A stretch of DNA of 38,320 nt from Methanobacteriota archaeon (GCA_002698225.1 NZWD01000033.1:14996-53315), one strand, 5' to 3'. Counted from the stretch's first letter, positions 18,228 to 28,350 are shown. A program made the numbers and translations. The notes: generated from the sequence alone by a model not told the origin.

Positions 18228-19451
18228 CTAGTCATGAATGTGCAATAGGGACTCGATAGTGCGACACAGTTCTGAATCATCTCTCATCTCCATCACATTG
18301 CCATCGGGTAGAACAATTCTACCTCGGGGAGTATTCGGGTCGTGAACTTCATCTTTCAGATTTGCAACAACAGCGTCTGTGCCTAGCCTTTCAATCTGGG
18401 CTGCCGATCTGCTCAGAAGTTCTTCCACAGAGACATCTACCTCAAGTTTGAAGCCAATTCTGATGCTATCCTCCGTCAGATGAGCGATCTCTTCGATGTG
18501 CTTGGGGCCGGGTGTCAGTTCAAGATTCCAATCGGACTCGCCGCTCGGCTTCTTTCCTGAAATGGCTTCGGCGTAGTAATCTAGTACCGCAGCAGCATGA
18601 ATCCAAGCATCCGGTTTGCTTTCAGAGATATCATCTCTCCAAAAATTCCCGCCTGATGCAACGTCCAAACAAGCAGTAAGCATGGCCGAAGGAGTACCTG
18701 CTCGAATTACAGAAGGTAAAACGAAGTGAGGGGACGAAGAGGTGACTCCAGCTATGCACAGCACATCATGACCCATTCTATACAGGTGCTCGGCTATTCT
18801 CCATCCGGTTGTCCCAGATGATGCATTCTGGATGGCTCTAACCGAGTCAATAGGGGCACGGTTTGCACCTAGAGTGATTGCTACTTTCTTCCTGTTAGGT
18901 AGATGCTTGTTGATACAACGACCTAGATGAGCAACAATCTGGATGTGGTTAGGCTGCTTCATCCGACCCTCTGATAGTTCATCCAATACGATATCAGAAC
19001 CTTCGTCCCTTAGTGCATCGAGTAGTTCGGTTGTTACAGGGTCATCAAATAAGTCAGAATGCATAGAGGGGACAAAAAGCATGGGTGTCCCATTACCCCT
19101 TGCTGCTGATAAAGCCATCATAGCAGGAGAGTCCATGACACCATGGATGTGCTTAGAAATGGTGTTTCTAGTGGCGGGGGCGATTAGTAAAGCATCAAAT
19201 GTAGATAATTGCGTCATTTTAGAATCCCAATCGGTAATTATTGGAGATGCTGATGACCAGGATAATGCCAATGGAGTAATGACCTTGTGAGCATCTTTGG
19301 TCATGATGATGCTGAGTTCAGCCCCGTGACGTCTTATCTCTCTCGATAATTTGACAGATTCAACTGCTGCTATCCCGCCAGAGACAATTAGGAGAACATG
19401 TTTACCCGACAAAGAATCGCCAATTGGCTCAATGTCTAGGTCGGATGACAT
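18228..19451 (-). CDS. coaBC: Bifunctional phosphopantothenoylcysteine decarboxylase / phosphopantothenate-cysteine ligase
   Basis: 'LSGKHVLLIVSGGIAAVESVKLSREIRRHGAE' flavoprotein domain and 'VAITLGANRAPIDSVRAIQNASSGTTGWRIAE' CoaB domain; start refined to ATG 19451 (ORF open to 19562). Confidence 0.9.
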   Translation of the reverse strand: MSSDLDIEPIGDSLSGKHVLLIVSGGIAAVESVKLSREIRRHGAELSIIMTKDAHKVITPLALSWSSASPIITDWDSKMTQLSTFDALLIAPATRNTISKHIHGVMDSPAMMALSAARGNGTPMLFVPSMHSDLFDDPVTTELLDALRDEGSDIVLDELSEGRMKQPNHIQIVAHLGRCINKHLPNRKKVAITLGANRAPIDSVRAIQNASSGTTGWRIAEHLYRMGHDVLCIAGVTSSSPHFVLPSVIRAGTPSAMLTACLDVASGGNFWRDDISESKPDAWIHAAAVLDYYAEAISGKKPSGESDWNLELTPGPKHIEEIAHLTEDSIRIGFKLEVDVSVEELLSRSAAQIERLGTDAVVANLKDEVHDPNTPRGRIVLPDGNVMEMRDDSELCRTIESLLHIHD

Positions 19452-19526
19452 GACAATGCGACTAGTGCCGCATTCAAGAGTCCGTCGCAAGATGAATATT
19501 CTTCTGCTGGTGCCCAATCGCAGTGC

Positions 19527-20084
19527 ATGGATGCGGACCCAATGAGTAGGGTACATGGGCATATTGTCAGATTCTGTGTCATCGATTGTATTCTGCTACT
19601 TATGTTATTATTGACTGGTTTCGGTGGTTCACTAAGCACTTTGTCTCTATTCATGCTACTAGCTGCTCTTGTAATCATTCCCTTGAGTATAGTATCAATC
19701 GTTATGCTATACAGAAAATCCACGGGTGGGTTGAATGTCGGAATAGCAAACCTCTCACTTACTGGTTCCTATTTCTTGCTGATTGGTGTGCTAGGATTGT
19801 ATTTCTATGCTAATGGATCTGAGGGAAATATTCTGCTTCCTATCGCCTTGTCTCTATTGGGGATCTCAACTCTAAGGAGAGTTTCGACGATGAGAAATCC
19901 CGCCTACTCTACTTGGTACCAATCCTACTCTAATTCATCAACTATTGTTACAGGGGATAATGAAGTTATGACCCTCTGTCCGGGGTGTAGTAGCATTCTA
20001 GCTGTAATTCCGTCCAAGTTGTCCCCAGAAGATCTGTGTCCAAATTGCGATTGTAAACTTGTCTCTATAGAAGAAAGTGACTAG
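19527..20084 (+). CDS. Small membrane protein with C-terminal zinc ribbon
   Basis: 185 aa; ~4 hydrophobic helices, C-terminal 'LCPGCSSILAVIPSKLSPEDLCPNCDCKLV'. Confidence 0.6.
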   Translation: MDADPMSRVHGHIVRFCVIDCILLLMLLLTGFGGSLSTLSLFMLLAALVIIPLSIVSIVMLYRKSTGGLNVGIANLSLTGSYFLLIGVLGLYFYANGSEGNILLPIALSLLGISTLRRVSTMRNPAYSTWYQSYSNSSTIVTGDNEVMTLCPGCSSILAVIPSKLSPEDLCPNCDCKLVSIEESD

Positions 20085-21238
20085 GGTTTCTCAAGAGCCA
20101 AGGCCATACCCATGCCACCACCTATGCACATGGTGGCTATTGCTCTGGATGAGCCTGTCCTGTTGAGAATAGATGCAGCTTTGCCGGCAATACGCGCGCC
20201 GGATGCCCCCAAGGGGTGGCCGATTGATATTGCTCCTCCATCGATATTGATTCGATTGGAATCAATTCCTAATTCAGATATAACAGCTAGACTCTGTGAA
20301 GAGAAGGCCTCATTGAGTTCGATTACATCTACGGAATCCAACTCCCACCCGGTATTATTCAGTAGTTTTCTTGTCGCAGATACCGGGCCTATGCCCATTA
20401 GTTCAGGCTTGCATCCGGTCACGGATCCTGATATAATCCGAGCAAGTGGTTTCAGAGCGTTAGAATTAGCATACTCCTCACTGCAGACTATCAACGCTGA
20501 TGCGCCATCAGTCAGAGGAGATGAGGTGGCTGCAGTAACAGTTCCATTTTCCGAGAATACGGGTGATAGGCCCGACATTGCTTCCAATGTTGTTTCAGGA
20601 CGGATGCATCCATCGATTGAACACACACCTGAGTCTGTTTCAATCTCAATAATCTCTTCATCAAAATTTCCATTTTCTACTGCCTGCGACGATTTGATGT
20701 GTGACTGAAGGGCGAACTCCTCTTGCTCGGATCTACCAATTGACCACTTTTCTGCCACATTTTCAGCAGTAACTCCCATATCGACATAGGCCTGAGGCCA
20801 ATCAATCTTCAACGATGGGTTTGGACTCCAATTGTATCCTCTTCGCTTAACTCGAGACATTGACTCCACTCCTGCACACATGAAGCAATCACCCCAGCCA
20901 GATTCGATGCTTGATGCCGCGTATAGGATAGCATGCATTGATGAGCCGCACAGACGATTGATAGTCATACCAGCGACGGATTTGGGAAATCCAGATAGTG
21001 ATGCAACTAAACGACCTAGGTTGTAACCCTGTTCTGCCTCAGGGTACGCACAGCCAAGAATCAGATCGTCAAAATCAACAGGGTCGATTTCATTCCTATC
21101 CATTAGGCCCGTAATCACCTGCTTGGCTAAGTCATCGGGTCTAACAGTGCGTAAATCGCCTTTATGGGCTCGATGAAAGGGAGTTCTGGCCCAATCTACG
21201 ATTACCGCGGTCACGCCCACACCAGCAAGACGCCTCAC
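20081..21238 (-). CDS. Thiolase family acetyl-CoA C-acyltransferase
   Basis: 385 aa; 'INRLCGSSMHAILYA' nucleophile region, 'GGAISIGHPLGASGARI', 'ATMCIGGGMGMALALE'. Confidence 0.93.
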   Translation of the reverse strand: MRRLAGVGVTAVIVDWARTPFHRAHKGDLRTVRPDDLAKQVITGLMDRNEIDPVDFDDLILGCAYPEAEQGYNLGRLVASLSGFPKSVAGMTINRLCGSSMHAILYAASSIESGWGDCFMCAGVESMSRVKRRGYNWSPNPSLKIDWPQAYVDMGVTAENVAEKWSIGRSEQEEFALQSHIKSSQAVENGNFDEEIIEIETDSGVCSIDGCIRPETTLEAMSGLSPVFSENGTVTAATSSPLTDGASALIVCSEEYANSNALKPLARIISGSVTGCKPELMGIGPVSATRKLLNNTGWELDSVDVIELNEAFSSQSLAVISELGIDSNRINIDGGAISIGHPLGASGARIAGKAASILNRTGSSRAIATMCIGGGMGMALALEKP

Positions 21239-21321
21239 ATAACCATTGACTATTGGGAAGTGTCCCCAGCATACCTGACCGAGGGGTTCTTGAAAGGCTT
21301 GCTACTGGACGGATTGATAGG

Positions 21322-22011
21322 ATGATTAGAGAATGTACTAACCATGGATACTACGCTGATGATGAACTCTGCCCAGCATGCAATTCAGAGGGTCGTTTCA
21401 TCATGCGAACCGGTGAGAGAGATGGATTAGCACGCCGATTAGCACTGGTGCTTAGGCACGCTCCCGAGAAGTTTGAATTAGAGATGGATATTAATGGCTG
21501 GATTGACCTAAAGGACATGATCAAGCAGTTCAAAGGTTCTAACAAAAGGAGATACCATTGGTTACGCCCTCATCACTTCAGAGCTATCTCTGAAACTGAC
21601 CCAAAAGGAAGATATGAAGTTCGTGGCAACATGATGAGGGCTACATACGCCCACACAGTCGAAATCGAGCTTGACCTGCCTACGGATAACATCCCAGAAT
21701 CCCTATTCTTCCCCTGTGATCCTAATGAGGCAGAGAACTTGTTGGAACTAGGGCTGAGTCCAAGTGGTAGGTCTCATGTGCATCTATCTGCCACCATAAG
21801 ATCTGCAGCAGAGGCGGGCCATGTCCATCACAGCCTACCTTCAATACTCGAGGTTGACACTGCTCGAATGGTCGCTTCTGGAGATACCATTTGGCACGCT
21901 GGGATTACTGTTTACTTAGCAGACAATGTGTCTGCCGAATACCTCACGATTATTCCTAACGACCACCCAGAGTATGAATTAGCAAGAGTTCACTGGGAAG
22001 AAGAGGAATAG
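21322..22011 (+). CDS. kptA: RNA 2'-phosphotransferase (KptA/Tpt1) with N-terminal zinc ribbon
   Basis: 'CTNHGYYADDELCPACNSEG' ribbon, 'RLALVLRHAPEKFELEMDINGWI', 'RYEVRGNMMRATYAHT', 'GRSHVHLS'; start refined from 21253 to ATG 21322. Confidence 0.88.
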   Translation: MIRECTNHGYYADDELCPACNSEGRFIMRTGERDGLARRLALVLRHAPEKFELEMDINGWIDLKDMIKQFKGSNKRRYHWLRPHHFRAISETDPKGRYEVRGNMMRATYAHTVEIELDLPTDNIPESLFFPCDPNEAENLLELGLSPSGRSHVHLSATIRSAAEAGHVHHSLPSILEVDTARMVASGDTIWHAGITVYLADNVSAEYLTIIPNDHPEYELARVHWEEEE

Positions 22012-22356
22012 TCAACGGTACTTACCACAGGCGGGACAGAAGTCTAGGTCCCCACTAATAGTCTCCTGACATCCCGGACATATTGATGCCTCTGGTGACT
22101 CGGCCCTCTCTAGGTCAGTATTCTCCACGACGCGCACGGGAGAAGTCATTTCAGTGAATGGAGAGGGTACCGTTTCGGATTGCTCGGATAAAATCTCCCG
22201 ATATTGAATTGCTAGTTGGATGGCAGATTCAATTTGAATGTTGATTCTATCCTTCTCAGAAGGATCTTCGATATTCTCCGACATTGCTAGGCGGGCTTGC
22301 AGCCACCTTTGGAACTGTTCAATTTCAGATGTCCCGCTCATACCCATCTCACGCAT
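22012..22356 (-). CDS. Small zinc-ribbon protein
   Basis: 114 aa; C-terminal 'ICPGCQETISGDLDFCPACGKYR'. Confidence 0.6.
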   Translation of the reverse strand: MREMGMSGTSEIEQFQRWLQARLAMSENIEDPSEKDRINIQIESAIQLAIQYREILSEQSETVPSPFTEMTSPVRVVENTDLERAESPEASICPGCQETISGDLDFCPACGKYR

Positions 22357-22410
22357 CCATCAGTCATGAATCTACGGTATATGCTAAGTCGTATAACCCG
22401 TGGCCAATTC

Positions 22411-23205
22411 ATGGCTCGGGGAATCATCAAGTTAGGGGGAGGACTGATTACCGACAAGACCCGCTACAAGGAAGTATTTAGAGAACGAATAGATGCAGTA
22501 TCTGTCGTCATTTCAAAAATCGTCGATTTGGGGTACTCGGTAATTGTAATCCATGGCGCGGGCTCTTTCGGGCATTTAGAGGCTAAGAAATGGGACATTA
22601 GTGGAGGGTATAACCCCGCAATCTCGGAAGACCAGTACTCAGCAATAGAAACGATACGGACAGATATGGATGAATTGAATTCTATAGTACTAGATTCACT
22701 AGTCCGTGCTGGCGTGAGTTGCGATTCATTGCCGCCTAGAGATTGGGTGAATGGAGTAGGGACGAGTTTCTCAGGCGATGTTTTTGCCTTCGAGCGCAGC
22801 CCTGATTTGGCTGTTCCAGTGAGTTTCGGTGATGTTGTGAAAATCAATGATGAAAGTCGCTTCGGAATACTATCGGGAGATCATTTGATGGTTAGAATCG
22901 CAACAGAATTGCCTGATGTTCTTTTGTGTGCCTTCCTACTTGGAGACACTGCAGGGTTGATGAGTGGCCCTCCTGGAATTGATGAATCTAAATTAATCGA
23001 AGAATGGTCCGAATCTCAGGGTTTCATCGGCGAGCAAGACAATCGAATAGATGTAACGGGTGGAATTCATCTGAAGGCCCGATGTGCATCATTAATCTCA
23101 CGCTCAGCAAAGCAGGTATGGTTTATTGATGGTAGGGAGCCTTCAAGATTACTTGACATAATATCTGGTGATAGCGTCATTGGTACCAGAATAGTTCCGG
23201 GATAA
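22411..23205 (+). CDS. Isopentenyl phosphate kinase (amino acid kinase family)
   Basis: 'MARGIIKLGGGLITDKTRY', 'VIVIHGAGSFGHLEAKKW', 'VTGGIHLKARCA'; start refined (ORF open from 22297; ATG 22366 also possible). Confidence 0.88.
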   Translation: MARGIIKLGGGLITDKTRYKEVFRERIDAVSVVISKIVDLGYSVIVIHGAGSFGHLEAKKWDISGGYNPAISEDQYSAIETIRTDMDELNSIVLDSLVRAGVSCDSLPPRDWVNGVGTSFSGDVFAFERSPDLAVPVSFGDVVKINDESRFGILSGDHLMVRIATELPDVLLCAFLLGDTAGLMSGPPGIDESKLIEEWSESQGFIGEQDNRIDVTGGIHLKARCASLISRSAKQVWFIDGREPSRLLDIISGDSVIGTRIVPG

Positions 23206-23224
23206 TTGCTCTCAAAATCCCGTA

Positions 23225-24952
23225 TTGGGTTATATGCAACCGTATTGTCGCACCATCATGGCAGCGGGTTCAGACCCCAATGCTTTGCAGGGTCATGATG
23301 ACTCACAAGCAGATATGATGCAAGAGCAATGCATCCTTGTGGATTCGTCGGACAATAGAATCGGTTCAGAAACCAAGCTTAATTGCCATCAGGGTGATGG
23401 TATTCTTCATCGCGCTTTCAGTGTATTATTGTTTCATGGTGGTTACGAACTGTTGGTACAGAAGCGTTCTGATGACAAGATCACCTTCCCTTCTGTCTGG
23501 GCTAATACCTGCTGTAGCCACCCTCTCGATATTCCTGGGGAGAATGAGGATGCCGTAAGTGGTGTGATTAACGCTGCTAAGAGGAAACTGCACCAAGAAT
23601 TGGGGATACCACTGCAGCAATTAGAACAAATTGATTTTCAGCACATAGGTAGATTCCAGTATGAATGCAGGTGGGATAGTATTTGGGTTGAGAATGAAGT
23701 TGACCATGTAATAGTGGCCTATGTGAATAAGGAAGAGATTCAGATTGACCCTAACCCTAATGAAATTTCTGAGGCTAGGTGGTTGAATGTCGGTGAAGTA
23801 TGGGATATGATAAGTGGCAAAGGCATTTGGAAAGATGAGCTCGTAGCCCCTTGGTTCAAGTTGCTATACAATGAGTTCTTAGTTGAGTTTCTCCCGGAAC
23901 TCCCGCTTCCTAGGGATGATGTGGTGCATTTCGGAGAAGTAGATATGGATGGTAATTCAGTAGTCCCTGGACAGAATCTGATGGACACCATAGCACTCCA
24001 CCGAGAGCATGTCGAAGAAGTCATTATGAGCAGTCTTGACAAGATGAAACAAGAGAGGCTACATGGAGCAATGACGCATTTATTCTCGGGCGGAGGAAAG
24101 AGGTTGAGAGCTACCCTTCCTAGGTTGGTAGGCGAGGCTGTTGGTGAAGCCCATGCGGGACATTACACACTAGGTGCTTCGATAGAAATAATTCACAACT
24201 TCACTTTAGTTCATGATGATTTGATGGATCAAGACCCAATCAGAAGAGGATTGGATGCTGTACATGTGGCATATGATGATTCTACAGCGATTAATGCTGG
24301 CGATGCGATGTTAGCAGTCGCATTTGAGATTCTCGCAGAATCTACAAATATTGACTCAGACAAACTGGCATTTTTAGTCAGATCGATAGGTGAAATGGTC
24401 AGGAATGTAGCAGACGGACAACAGGAGGATATCTCATTCGAATCCAGAGACAAAGTGAGTGAGGAAGAATACATCGCTATGATTACTGGAAAGACTAGTG
24501 TGATGTTTGAAACATGCGCAGGTACTGGAGCAATGCTCGCAGGAGCATCTGAAGATGTCGTGAGAAATATGGAGAGTTGGGGGCTCAATCTAGGTCTCTG
24601 CTTCCAGTTAATGGACGACCTGATAGACATCACTGGAGATACGAAGACTCTTGGAAAACCTGCAGGTTCAGACATAGTTCAAGGCAAAAAAACGCTGATT
24701 GCTATACATGCCTTGCAATGTGGGGATGATATGCCTTACTTTCACAGGGCTTACGGTTCTGGTGAATGCTCAGACGAAGAATTGTTGAATGCTGTCCAAG
24801 AACTTCACGAAAGCGGTTCAATACGATACGCCAAAGATAGGGCCATGCATCATCACTCGTTAGCTCACCAGTGCCTAGACAAGTTGCCCGACAGTCCAGC
24901 GGTTTCCGTACTTAGGGAGTTAACTGACTTCCAATTGATACGAATCAACTAG
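23225..24952 (+). CDS. Fusion: type I isopentenyl-diphosphate isomerase (Nudix-type Idi) + polyprenyl (geranylgeranyl) diphosphate synthase
   Basis: 575 aa single ORF; Idi motif 'VWANTCCSHPL...KRKLHQELGIPL' then 'GGGKRLRATLPRLV', FARM 'DDLMD' (24215-24229) and SARM 'DDLID' (24614-24628). Confidence 0.93.
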   Translation: MGYMQPYCRTIMAAGSDPNALQGHDDSQADMMQEQCILVDSSDNRIGSETKLNCHQGDGILHRAFSVLLFHGGYELLVQKRSDDKITFPSVWANTCCSHPLDIPGENEDAVSGVINAAKRKLHQELGIPLQQLEQIDFQHIGRFQYECRWDSIWVENEVDHVIVAYVNKEEIQIDPNPNEISEARWLNVGEVWDMISGKGIWKDELVAPWFKLLYNEFLVEFLPELPLPRDDVVHFGEVDMDGNSVVPGQNLMDTIALHREHVEEVIMSSLDKMKQERLHGAMTHLFSGGGKRLRATLPRLVGEAVGEAHAGHYTLGASIEIIHNFTLVHDDLMDQDPIRRGLDAVHVAYDDSTAINAGDAMLAVAFEILAESTNIDSDKLAFLVRSIGEMVRNVADGQQEDISFESRDKVSEEEYIAMITGKTSVMFETCAGTGAMLAGASEDVVRNMESWGLNLGLCFQLMDDLIDITGDTKTLGKPAGSDIVQGKKTLIAIHALQCGDDMPYFHRAYGSGECSDEELLNAVQELHESGSIRYAKDRAMHHHSLAHQCLDKLPDSPAVSVLRELTDFQLIRIN

Positions 24953-24953
24953 T

Positions 24954-27170
24954 TCAATCCATGTAATGGGCTTCACCGGGAATCTCTTCTTTGAGTCCCT
25001 TCCTCTCTCTGATTTCTCCCGTTACAGTTCCAAACAGGTTTGGGGGAAGATGAACATAACCAGCATTCTCAGTATTCCAGATTGCCCTACCTTGGCTAGC
25101 AGCCCTGATATCATTTGAGAAACCAAATGTCTCGGCTACAGGCATAGATCCGATGATACTGGCTGTACTGCCATCTACAGGCATGTCCTCGATGACCCCT
25201 CGGCGAGTGGTAACTTCTCTAGTAACACCACCAATGACATCATTTGGTGCATCAATTCGAATCTTCTGGATTGGCTCAAAGATTACTGATTTGGACCTTA
25301 GTAAAGCACCCTTGATTGCGTTTCTGACTGCTGGGATAGTCTGCGCAGGACCACGGTGGATTGCATCCTCGTGGAGTTTAGCATCAACCAGTCTGACAAG
25401 TACTCCCATCAGTGGCTCATCTGCAACGGGGCCCTTCTTGCAAACATCGTTGAAGCCTTCGATTATGAGTTCCCTAGTTTCGTGCAGGTTCTGGATTCCT
25501 TTTGTGTCATTAACCAATAGATTGGTACCGTGAATTGCGTATATTTTCCTCATCAAATCCTTGTCCAAACCAAACTCAGCAAACCTATCGCCGACTCCTT
25601 TGGCATCCTTTGCGCGAACAGCACCTTCGCCGAAAGCACCCTCTCGTAGAGCATTGATTACATCATCAGGGAGGGGCTCAGTCTCAATGTAGAAACGATT
25701 GTGACGATTAGGAGATTTACCTTCGAAGGATCGTCCTTTGTTGTCCGCTGAAATTGACTCCCGGTAGACCACGATAGGCTCGCTAACAGTCACTTTGATG
25801 CCTTCCTCCTCTTCCAATCGATAGACTGTAATTTCAAGATGCAATTCTCCCATTCCAGCTAATAGTGCCTCACCAGTCTCCTGATCAGTTGAAACCTGTA
25901 AAGAAGCATCGGCCTTGCCTAGTCTTCTAAGGGCATCAATAAATTTTGGTAGATCCTTCATCGACTTGGGCTCGACTGCCACTGTAACAACAGGCTCAGA
26001 ATAGTGGCGAATCGCTTCGAATGGGGTGGCGTCCTCCTCTCTTGTGATTGTAACACCGGCCGCTGCGCTGCGAACGCCGGTGAGTGCTACGATGTTTCCA
26101 GATGAGACCTCGGGAACTTGTATCCTGTCTCCTCCAACCATCATACTAACTTGCTGGACACGTTCAGCCTTGGCACCGCCGAGGGCCCATACGGTCTCCC
26201 CGTGTGAGATAGTTCCTGAGTAGACTCTTCCCACGGCTACCTCTCCAGCATGTGGATCCATCCAAATCTTGGTGATCATCAACGAAAGGGGGCCGGATGC
26301 ATCGCAACTCATCATGGCAGTTCCTGTTTCTGATTCAAGGTCACCCTGCCAGATGTTGGGTATCCTATATTTCTGAGCGATTAAAGGTGAAGGAAGTTCC
26401 TCTACTGCCATATCCAGTAGAACCTCATGAACAGGGGCCTTCTGTGCTAGTTCCTTCTGCTCTTCGTTGTGACAATGCTCGAAGATTTGAGTGAAATTGA
26501 CTCCTGACTTCTGCATGTATGGTACGGTTATGCCCCAATTATGGTACGCAGATCCGAATGCGACGGTTCCGTCCTTGACACTGACTTGCCAGTCCTTGCG
26601 GTGCTCTTCTGGAGCGAATTGACGAATCAGAGTGTTGACTCTGGTTATCTGCTCCTCAAATCTACCCATCATGTCTTCGGGAGTAACTTGCAACTCGTTG
26701 ATTAGTCGGTCAACCTTGTTGATGAATAGTACAGGCTTCACCTTCTCTTTGAGCGCCTGCCTTACCACTGTTTCAGTCTGAGGCATTGCACCTTCGACAG
26801 CGCAGGTCAGAATGATGCATCCATCTACAGCACGCATGGCTCTTGTGACATCTCCGCCGAAGTCCACGTGTCCGGGCGTATCAATGAGATTGATGAGATA
26901 GTCATCTTCTCCGACACCGTGCACCATAGAGGCACTGGCTGCATTGATAGTGATGCCACGGGCGCTTTCCTGATCATCGAAATCTAGGACTCTTGATTTT
27001 CCAGCTAGTTCTTCAGACATCATCCCTGCACCAGCAATCAGATTGTCAGACAGGGTAGTTTTGCCATGGTCAATGTGTGCTGCGATAGCCAGGTTACGAA
27101 TCCTATCCCTTTGATGCATGACCTCAGTAGCACGCTTGATGTTGTCTTCCTTCCTACCCATTCCTAACAC
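24954..27170 (-). CDS. fusA: Translation elongation factor EF-2
   Basis: 738 aa; G-domain 'AHIDHGKTTLSDNL', 'DTPGHVDFGGDV', 'NKVDR'; diphthamide-site 'HEDAIHRGPAQ'. Confidence 0.97.
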   Translation of the reverse strand: MLGMGRKEDNIKRATEVMHQRDRIRNLAIAAHIDHGKTTLSDNLIAGAGMMSEELAGKSRVLDFDDQESARGITINAASASMVHGVGEDDYLINLIDTPGHVDFGGDVTRAMRAVDGCIILTCAVEGAMPQTETVVRQALKEKVKPVLFINKVDRLINELQVTPEDMMGRFEEQITRVNTLIRQFAPEEHRKDWQVSVKDGTVAFGSAYHNWGITVPYMQKSGVNFTQIFEHCHNEEQKELAQKAPVHEVLLDMAVEELPSPLIAQKYRIPNIWQGDLESETGTAMMSCDASGPLSLMITKIWMDPHAGEVAVGRVYSGTISHGETVWALGGAKAERVQQVSMMVGGDRIQVPEVSSGNIVALTGVRSAAAGVTITREEDATPFEAIRHYSEPVVTVAVEPKSMKDLPKFIDALRRLGKADASLQVSTDQETGEALLAGMGELHLEITVYRLEEEEGIKVTVSEPIVVYRESISADNKGRSFEGKSPNRHNRFYIETEPLPDDVINALREGAFGEGAVRAKDAKGVGDRFAEFGLDKDLMRKIYAIHGTNLLVNDTKGIQNLHETRELIIEGFNDVCKKGPVADEPLMGVLVRLVDAKLHEDAIHRGPAQTIPAVRNAIKGALLRSKSVIFEPIQKIRIDAPNDVIGGVTREVTTRRGVIEDMPVDGSTASIIGSMPVAETFGFSNDIRAASQGRAIWNTENAGYVHLPPNLFGTVTGEIRERKGLKEEIPGEAHYMD

Positions 27171-27214
27171 CTGTTGACGCGGCGACCTGACTATGGTTCA
27201 TAAATCCGATTGTG

Positions 27215-27242
27215 AGACTACTGAACAGACTCTCAGTAGTCT
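27215..27242. other. Perfect 10-bp inverted repeat (AGACTACTGA-8 nt-TCAGTAGTCT) between uS7 and EF-2 genes
   Basis: Read directly from sequence. Confidence 0.85.
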
Positions 27243-27260
27243 TGTTGCAAGGTGTTGCCA

Positions 27261-27869
27261 TCACCTCGCAGAGGCAGCGATACGCTCAATCTCCTCTCTC
27301 TTGCCGACTGAGAAGGAAGTGATATCGCCTTGTGCAGCCTTAGATATCTCTGTTACGATACCTTCTGTGAGTGTCCTACGGCTCTTGGCGGTGGCTGATG
27401 TAGAGCCGAGTGCAATGTTTCTAAGAGCGATATCGAGCCTGCGGTTGGGAGACGAGTCGACTGCCTTTGGTTGACTTACTGCTCCAACCTTGATTCTGGT
27501 CGTTTCTTCACAGGGTGCAGCTTCAATAATCGCATCGATGAATTTCTGTAGAGGATTCTCACCAGTCTTAGAGGCTATGTTATCGAGGGCGTTCTCGAAC
27601 GCTCTGGCACAATGCTGCTTCTTGCCAGAAAACTTACCTGTGCGCATCAGATTATTGATGAAACGCTCGACAACAGAGAGTTTGGACTTTCCGAACCATG
27701 CGTTGGCATGCCTTCCTCCTGAGTGAGGGGTTCCGATTGTTGTGAGATTGATGTATGGGGAAAGACCGGGGTCTGCACAGGTTACCTCAGATGCATCCCA
27801 CTTTCCGAATACCATTGTACCAATGCCCGCAATGGGCTTCTCTGGCTCCACAGTTGCTTCCTCGGACAT
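27261..27869 (-). CDS. rps7: Ribosomal protein uS7
   Basis: 'NLTTIGTPHSGGRHANAWFGKSKLSVVERFINNLMRTGKFSGKK...ENPLQKFIDAIIEAAPCEETTRIKVGAV'; start refined to ATG 27869. Confidence 0.95.
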   Translation of the reverse strand: MSEEATVEPEKPIAGIGTMVFGKWDASEVTCADPGLSPYINLTTIGTPHSGGRHANAWFGKSKLSVVERFINNLMRTGKFSGKKQHCARAFENALDNIASKTGENPLQKFIDAIIEAAPCEETTRIKVGAVSQPKAVDSSPNRRLDIALRNIALGSTSATAKSRRTLTEGIVTEISKAAQGDITSFSVGKREEIERIAASAR

Positions 27870-27873
27870 AGAA

Positions 27874-28314
27874 TCACCTGATTGGCTTCTCCTTACGGCC
27901 ACGGACCATCTCATCTAGAGAAACTCCATTGACCTTGATTACCTTGTATCTTACTCCTGGGAGGTCACCATACGACCTGCCCATTCTACCGCCGATTCCC
28001 TCGACTAGAACTTCGTCGTGCTCATCTATGAATGAGATAGCACCGTCGCCCGGAGCGAATGCAGTGAGTTTATTTCCGGTTCTAATTAGACTAATCTTGA
28101 CTGCCTTTCTAATCCCGGAGTTTGGTTGCTTAGCCTCGAAACCGACCTTCTCAATTACAATCCCCTTGGCTTGAGTGCTGCCCTTGAGTGGGTCGTGCTT
28201 GAGAATTCCCCCCTGGCGGCGCTTAATCTCACGATCTCTGAACTTACGCTCCTTCCAGCGATACTTCTTACGATCATTCTTCATCTTCGATCCGGAGAAT
28301 AATCCACGACCCAA
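27874..28314 (-). CDS. rps12: Ribosomal protein uS12
   Basis: 146 aa; '[20 protein letters not shown]...[22 protein letters not shown]...[17 protein letters not shown]'. Confidence 0.96.
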   Translation of the reverse strand: MGRGLFSGSKMKNDRKKYRWKERKFRDREIKRRQGGILKHDPLKGSTQAKGIVIEKVGFEAKQPNSGIRKAVKISLIRTGNKLTAFAPGDGAISFIDEHDEVLVEGIGGRMGRSYGDLPGVRYKVIKVNGVSLDEMVRGRKEKPIR

Positions 28315-28350
28315 GTATACACCTCAGAATGACGCCCCGCCGACCTACCT

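Noticed and set aside
19452-19562. 37-residue N-terminal extension of CoaBC
   Set aside because: Basic, non-homologous, and overlaps the divergent membrane-protein start; ATG at 19451 fits better.
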